Shown piece by piece: positions 60,197 through 64,000 of a stretch of 64,000 nucleotides of DNA. The translations under genes and the position numbers were made by a program. The DNA comes from Gottfriedia acidiceleris (lineage in GTDB: Bacteria > Bacillota > Bacilli > Bacillales > Bacillaceae_G), in NCBI RefSeq assembly GCF_004138285.1, contig NZ_SCFN01000008.1:186001-250000 (forward strand), in the 5' to 3' direction. Below the pieces are notes generated by a model. That model saw nothing but the letters and a program-made list of their open reading frames with translations, was not told the DNA's origin and searched no databases. The first letter of the stretch is position 1, and each line of letters opens with the position of its first letter.

Positions 60197-61396
60197 ATGC
60201 AAAACAACCGATTTAAATTTAATAATTTCATAGTTATAAGTTTCTTATTTATCATTTTTGCAGGGGCTATTTATGTTTGGGTAAAAGGTGATTTGAAGTA
60301 TTCCACAATTGAAAATCGAACACTTGCTCAAATGCCTAAAATGAGTTTAGATAAGTTAGCCTCTGGAGAATTTTCAAAAGAATTTGAGCTTTATTTTAAT
60401 GACCAATTTCCTGGTAGATTGAAGTTAATTGAAGCGAATGCATCAATCAATAAAGATTTATTAGGTCAAAATGTTGTAAAAGATGTATATATTGATGATA
60501 ATGGTTTATTATTATCAACTGTTCCTAAACAAACGAAAGCAAGTGCAAAAGTCATTGCAAACAGAATTAATAAATTGGCGTTACAAGCTTCGAAGCTTGG
60601 AGTGAACACTTATTTTAGTCTAGTACCAAATAAATCAGTTACTTTCGAAGACCAATTCCCTTCATACTTTCCTAGTTATGGAAATGAGACATCAGATTAT
60701 ATTTTGAGCGATATTGATCCAATTGCACATCCTTTAGATCTAAGAGTTACAATGAATAAACATAAAAATGAGCCGAATTTATATTATTATACTGATCATC
60801 ATTGGAAGGCAAAGGCTGCATTTTATTCGTATCAAACAATTATAAATACGATTTATCAAAATTCAAATGAAGTTGGTAAAGCATGGGACGCGGATGATTT
60901 CAATTGGAAAGAAGAAGGATTACCTTTTTACGGTTCGGATGCTCGTAAAACGACAAGAGCAAATGTAACGAAAACAGATAAAATAACTGTAGTAGAAAGT
61001 AAGGAAAAACAGGATCTAAATGTATGTTACTATGGTACATGTCATAGAGGGTTATATGCAGAAGAACCATTGAAAAATGTAAGTCTTTACACAAATCGAT
61101 ATGTTTCATACATTGGTGGAGATCACCCTGAAACAGTCATTTATAACGATAAAGTTAAGGGTCGAAAACTATTAATTATCAAAGACTCTTATGCAAATGC
61201 AAGTGTACAATTCTTTGTTAACCATTATAAAGAAACAAGAGTACTTGACTTAAGATATTACAATAAAATGCCTATCATTGATTATATTAAAAAGTATAAA
61301 GTAAATGATGTAATCATTATGCATAATGTTAATTCTATTTATGTAACACCGACATTAACGAATTATGAGCATCCTGGTCAAGGTGAAAATCAATAA
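60197..61396 (+). CDS. AlgJ/AlgX-like extracytoplasmic O-acetyltransferase (DHHW motif)
   Basis: A 399-residue protein with an N-terminal signal-anchor (about 12-30) and an extracellular domain. YYTDHHWKAKAAF (D200-H201-H202-W203) and the late IIKDSYANA give the DHHW and Ser motifs of alginate-acetylation-type SGNH proteins. It works with the MBOAT encoded upstream to O-acetylate a surface glycan. The ATG follows TTGGAGG. The target polymer may be either of the two glycans encoded in this window. Confidence 0.92.
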   Translation: MQNNRFKFNNFIVISFLFIIFAGAIYVWVKGDLKYSTIENRTLAQMPKMSLDKLASGEFSKEFELYFNDQFPGRLKLIEANASINKDLLGQNVVKDVYIDDNGLLLSTVPKQTKASAKVIANRINKLALQASKLGVNTYFSLVPNKSVTFEDQFPSYFPSYGNETSDYILSDIDPIAHPLDLRVTMNKHKNEPNLYYYTDHHWKAKAAFYSYQTIINTIYQNSNEVGKAWDADDFNWKEEGLPFYGSDARKTTRANVTKTDKITVVESKEKQDLNVCYYGTCHRGLYAEEPLKNVSLYTNRYVSYIGGDHPETVIYNDKVKGRKLLIIKDSYANASVQFFVNHYKETRVLDLRYYNKMPIIDYIKKYKVNDVIIMHNVNSIYVTPTLTNYEHPGQGENQ

Positions 61397-61424
61397 AAAC
61401 GAATGTGTTTCTTAGTGGACACTG

Positions 61425-61475
61425 AAAAGGGATGTCAAATAAGTCAAATATCTGACTTTTATGGCATCCCTTTTT
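61425..61475 (+). terminator. Terminator of the O-acetylation operon
   Basis: AAAAGGGATG pairs with CATCCCTTTT, with inner arms AAGTCA/TGACTT, followed by T-rich sequence. Confidence 0.88.
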
Positions 61476-61614
61476 AAGTAAATTGGGAGAAAAATAAAAC
61501 AGGAAAAAGGAAATTTATAAAATTTAATAAGGATTTAGTAGTTTTCTTATTCCTTATAGATTACTGAGCATCCATAACCAGGTGGATTATGACTTCAAAT
61601 TCAAGAAATAACGC
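61476..61614. other. Short spacer between two consecutive terminators
   Basis: No ORF with proper spacing is visible. It is bounded by one terminator at 61425-61475 and a second, perfect one at 61615-61654 without an obvious gene between, so it may be a decayed gene or a tiny transcript. Confidence 0.35.
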
Positions 61615-61654
61615 AAGAAACCACAAGATAACTAATTTATCTTGTGGTTTCTTT
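61615..61654. terminator. Orphan bidirectional terminator
   Basis: AAGAAACCACAAGATAA and TTATCTTGTGGTTTCTT form a perfect 17-bp stem followed by T-rich sequence. It has no immediate upstream gene on either strand. Confidence 0.85.
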
Positions 61655-61854
61655 ATTGATAAAGTTCCTTTGAGCTAACCTGTTATTTAGAAAAGATCAA
61701 CATGACCCTAATAAAAATGTGACGGATACATAATAAATTTTACAAATAATAAAAACAATATGAATAACGGATTTAGAATAATGAATTTAAGAGAGGTTAT
61801 TTAACAGTTTGAAATAGCTGCTAAGTATGATTTCAACTTTCTTTTTTAAATATA

Positions 61855-61863
61855 TGATATAAT
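61855..61863 (+). promoter_or_regulatory. Extended -10 promoter of galE copy 2
   Basis: TGATATAAT is an extended -10 (TG, one base, TATAAT), 57 nt upstream of the GTG start and about 45 nt before the RBS AGGAGGG. No strong -35 is seen. The rest of the spacer 61655-61854 shows no gene. Confidence 0.55.
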
Positions 61864-61919
61864 TAGATTTTAAAAAAATATATTTAAATTTCTCTATTCT
61901 ACATATTAGGAGGGTTCAT

Positions 61920-62918
61920 GTGAAAATATTGGTAATTGGTGGGGCGGGATATATTGGCTCTCACACTGTATATGAATTAATTCGCGAAAATCACGAAGTA
62001 GTAGTAGTAGACAATTTATCAACAGGTAGAGAAGAAGACATACATGAACTAGCGACGTTTTATAAAGCTGACATAAGGGATTTTAAATCTCTTAATGAAA
62101 TATTTAAAAAAGAGAAAAATATTGATTGTGTCATGCACTTTGCGGCAAAGCTTATTGTTCCCGAAAGTGTTGAGAAACCACTAGAGTATTATGATAACAA
62201 CGTTATTGGACTGAAAATTCTTTTAGATGCCATGATTGAAAATAAAGTTAATAATATTGTATTTTCTTCTACAGCAGCCGTATATGGTGAGCCAATTAAC
62301 TCTGTTTGTACGGAAGATGATTATTGTTTACCAATTAATCCATATGGCGAAACAAAATTAGCAGCTGAAAAATTAATCCATTGGACTGCACAAGCAAATG
62401 GTATTAATTACTGTATCTTAAGGTACTTTAATGTCGGCGGAGCAGATTATACAGGTGAAATTGGTTTATATAAGGAAAACTTAACACATTTGATTCCAGT
62501 TACGATCCAAACTGCTTTAGGTATAAATGATAAATTAGTTGTATTTGGAACAAACTACGAAACAAGAGATGGTACGTGTATCCGTGATTATATCCATGTA
62601 TCGGATGTAGCAAAAGCCCATATATTAGGAGCGGATTTCACAATTAATTGCCAAAGTGGCGTATTTAACCTTGGTTCAAATTCTGGATTTACGGTTCAAG
62701 AAATAATTAATATGGTTGAGAAAGTTAGCTGTCTTGAGGTACCTGTTGAATATAGTAATCGACGACCTGGAGATCCTGCTGCAATTATTGCTTCAAATAA
62801 TAAGGCAATTGAACAATTGGGATGGAAAGTGGAAAGTAACTTAGAAGATATTATTAGATCTGATTGGAATTTTCGCTTGAAGAAGATGGAAAAGAGTCGA
62901 AATAATATTGTGAGTTAA
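61920..62918 (+). CDS. galE: UDP-glucose 4-epimerase family protein, copy 2 (diverged)
   Basis: A 332-residue extended SDR with GGAGYIGSHTVYEL, the SST motif SSTAAVYG, NPYGETK (YxxxK) and RDYIHVSDVAKAH. It is clearly less similar to the other two galE genes than they are to each other, so it may epimerise a different UDP-sugar (for example UDP-GlcNAc). It starts at GTG 61920, behind AGGAGGGTTC; the ATG two bases earlier is followed directly by a stop codon. The third galE starts 80 nt downstream. Confidence 0.9.
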   Translation: MKILVIGGAGYIGSHTVYELIRENHEVVVVDNLSTGREEDIHELATFYKADIRDFKSLNEIFKKEKNIDCVMHFAAKLIVPESVEKPLEYYDNNVIGLKILLDAMIENKVNNIVFSSTAAVYGEPINSVCTEDDYCLPINPYGETKLAAEKLIHWTAQANGINYCILRYFNVGGADYTGEIGLYKENLTHLIPVTIQTALGINDKLVVFGTNYETRDGTCIRDYIHVSDVAKAHILGADFTINCQSGVFNLGSNSGFTVQEIINMVEKVSCLEVPVEYSNRRPGDPAAIIASNNKAIEQLGWKVESNLEDIIRSDWNFRLKKMEKSRNNIVS

Positions 62919-62998
62919 TCTAAATTAGTATAAAAAGTATTATTTAAAAGTAGTATTAAAAGGAAAAGTTGATATTTTTCAATAGGAGCGAATTTTTT

Positions 62999-63985
62999 AT
63001 GATATTAGTAGTTGGTGGGGCCGGTTATATTGGTAGCCATACAGTAAAAGAATTATTGGATAAAGGTTTTGAAGTACTTGTATTAGATAATTTAACGACG
63101 GGACACCGCTTTGCAGTTGATCCTCGGGCAGAATTTATTGAAGGAAATCTTGGTGACGCTGATTTATTATCAGAAATATTCACAGAAAAAACCATTGATG
63201 CTGTTATGCACTTTGCTGCAAATAGTCTTGTCGGTGAATCTGTTGTAAATCCTTTAAAATATTATCAAAATAATGTTTCAGCAACGATTACATTATTGGG
63301 AAGTATGTTAGAGTTTGGAGTTAAGAAATTTATTTTCTCCTCAACAGCAGCAACTTATGGTATTCCAGATGTTGATTTAATAACAGAAGAAACACCAACA
63401 AATCCAATTAATCCTTACGGTCAATCAAAATTGATGATTGAAAACGTATTAAGTGATTTTCGATCTGCTTATGGAATGGACTATGTTGTTTTACGTTATT
63501 TTAATGCTGCAGGAGCACATGTTACAGGTGAAATTGGTGAAGATCATACGCCTGAAAGTCATTTAATACCACTTATATTACAGCATTTACTAGGTCAAAG
63601 AGAAAGTATTACAGTTTTTGGTGATGATTATCCTACTGCCGATGGATCATGTATAAGAGATTATATTCATATTACGGATCTAGCTGGTGCTCATATTGTA
63701 TCCCTAAAGAAAATGTTAGAACAAGATAATTTTACTCGTACATATAATTTAGGCAATGGATTAGGCTACTCGGTTAAAGAAGTAATTGAAATGTGCGAAA
63801 AGGTAACCGGATTAAAAGCCAATGTTTTAATTGGAGAGCGTCGAGCTGGTGACCCGGCGAATCTAGTTGCATCGTCACATAAAATTTATGATGAACTTGG
63901 ATGGAAAACAAAATACAAATTAGAAGAAATAATTCAAACTGCTTGGAAGTGGCATCAATCTCATCCAAATGGATTCGAAAAATAA
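62999..63985 (+). CDS. galE: UDP-glucose 4-epimerase, copy 3
   Basis: A 328-residue epimerase with VVGGAGYIGSHTVKEL, SSTAATYGIPDVDLITEE, NPYGQSKLMIE and CIRDYIHITDLAGAH. It is very close to copy 1 (44377) throughout. I start it at ATG 62999 (AGGAG 10 nt upstream); an in-frame start at 62969 would add ten residues with no RBS. It follows galE copy 2 without a terminator, so both may share the promoter at 61855. The window ends 15 nt after its stop codon. Confidence 0.93.
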   Translation: MILVVGGAGYIGSHTVKELLDKGFEVLVLDNLTTGHRFAVDPRAEFIEGNLGDADLLSEIFTEKTIDAVMHFAANSLVGESVVNPLKYYQNNVSATITLLGSMLEFGVKKFIFSSTAATYGIPDVDLITEETPTNPINPYGQSKLMIENVLSDFRSAYGMDYVVLRYFNAAGAHVTGEIGEDHTPESHLIPLILQHLLGQRESITVFGDDYPTADGSCIRDYIHITDLAGAHIVSLKKMLEQDNFTRTYNLGNGLGYSVKEVIEMCEKVTGLKANVLIGERRAGDPANLVASSHKIYDELGWKTKYKLEEIIQTAWKWHQSHPNGFEK

Positions 63986-64000
63986 ATAAATCTCCTCGGC

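Noticed and set aside
61589-61678. 29-codon ORF starting MTSNSRNNARNHK
   Set aside because: It runs through both arms of a perfect terminator, so it is unlikely to be a real gene.
1-64000. Mobile elements, prophage, CRISPR, tRNA or rRNA
   Set aside because: No transposase, integrase, phage gene, regularly spaced repeat array or RNA-gene signature was seen on either strand.

Overview
The window looks like a chromosomal segment of a low-GC, endospore-forming Bacillaceae (Bacillus sensu lato). It is AT-rich with A/T-rich intergenic DNA, strong AGGAGG-type ribosome binding sites, frequent TTG/GTG starts, many Rho-independent terminators, and the Bacillus-type gene run yfkJ-yfkI-yfkH. No tRNA, rRNA, insertion sequence, prophage or CRISPR array is visible. 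I cannot name the species from sequence alone.

Layout. 1-0.9 kb: thiT (thiamine ECF component) under a TPP riboswitch with terminator. 1.2-3.4 kb: a yfkJIH-like operon and a tiny hydrophilic protein. 3.4-5.6 kb: a P1B-4 metal-efflux ATPase (PfeT/ZosA type) with a PerR-like box and a structured leader. 5.9-8.1 kb: an SH3b/NlpC-P60 wall hydrolase and an EamA transporter. 8.2-23.8 kb: two diverged copies of a sugar ABC importer (two permeases and a binding lipoprotein each, no ATPase) separated by LysM, DUF805, VanZ and unknown genes, followed by a YesM/YesN-type two-component pair with candidate CcpA sites and an APH-fold kinase. 23.9-25.7 kb: pstS behind a four-repeat Pho box, divergent from a degenerate OmpR-like regulator. 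25.7-26.8 kb: a structured intergenic region with a 49-residue gene outside the usual ORF size cut-off.

26.8-46.5 kb is a Wzx/Wzy-type exopolysaccharide locus: chain-length regulator, tyrosine kinase, PHP phosphatase, a candidate EAR/epsC antitermination RNA, galU, initiating phosphotransferase, wecC, WecG/TagA transferase, CapK-like protein, two GT4 enzymes, a heparinase-like lyase, acyltransferase, polymerase, flippase, an antisense beta-helix protein, wecB, galE and an LCP ligase. Together they would supply UDP-Glc, UDP-Gal, UDP-ManNAc and UDP-ManNAcA, build a lipid-linked repeat, flip and polymerise it, and attach or release it.

46.6-64 kb is a second glycan locus: rmlACDB (dTDP-rhamnose), a GT2-TagB/F fusion, a coiled-coil protein, a CgeB-like enzyme, a GT4-like enzyme, a second wecB, an MBOAT plus AlgJ/X-like O-acetylation pair, and two more galE genes. 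CgeB with rhamnose genes suggests a spore-surface or wall glycan, but this is inference.

The most unusual points are: rmlA whose only full-length start is AUA; a heparinase-family gene split by an A10 tract; a candidate antitermination RNA ahead of a long glycan operon; a phosphoacceptor-less response regulator next to pstS; a 115-bp direct repeat bracketing a VanZ-like gene; and a terminator-capped, palindrome-rich intergenic stretch that may encode a small RNA.
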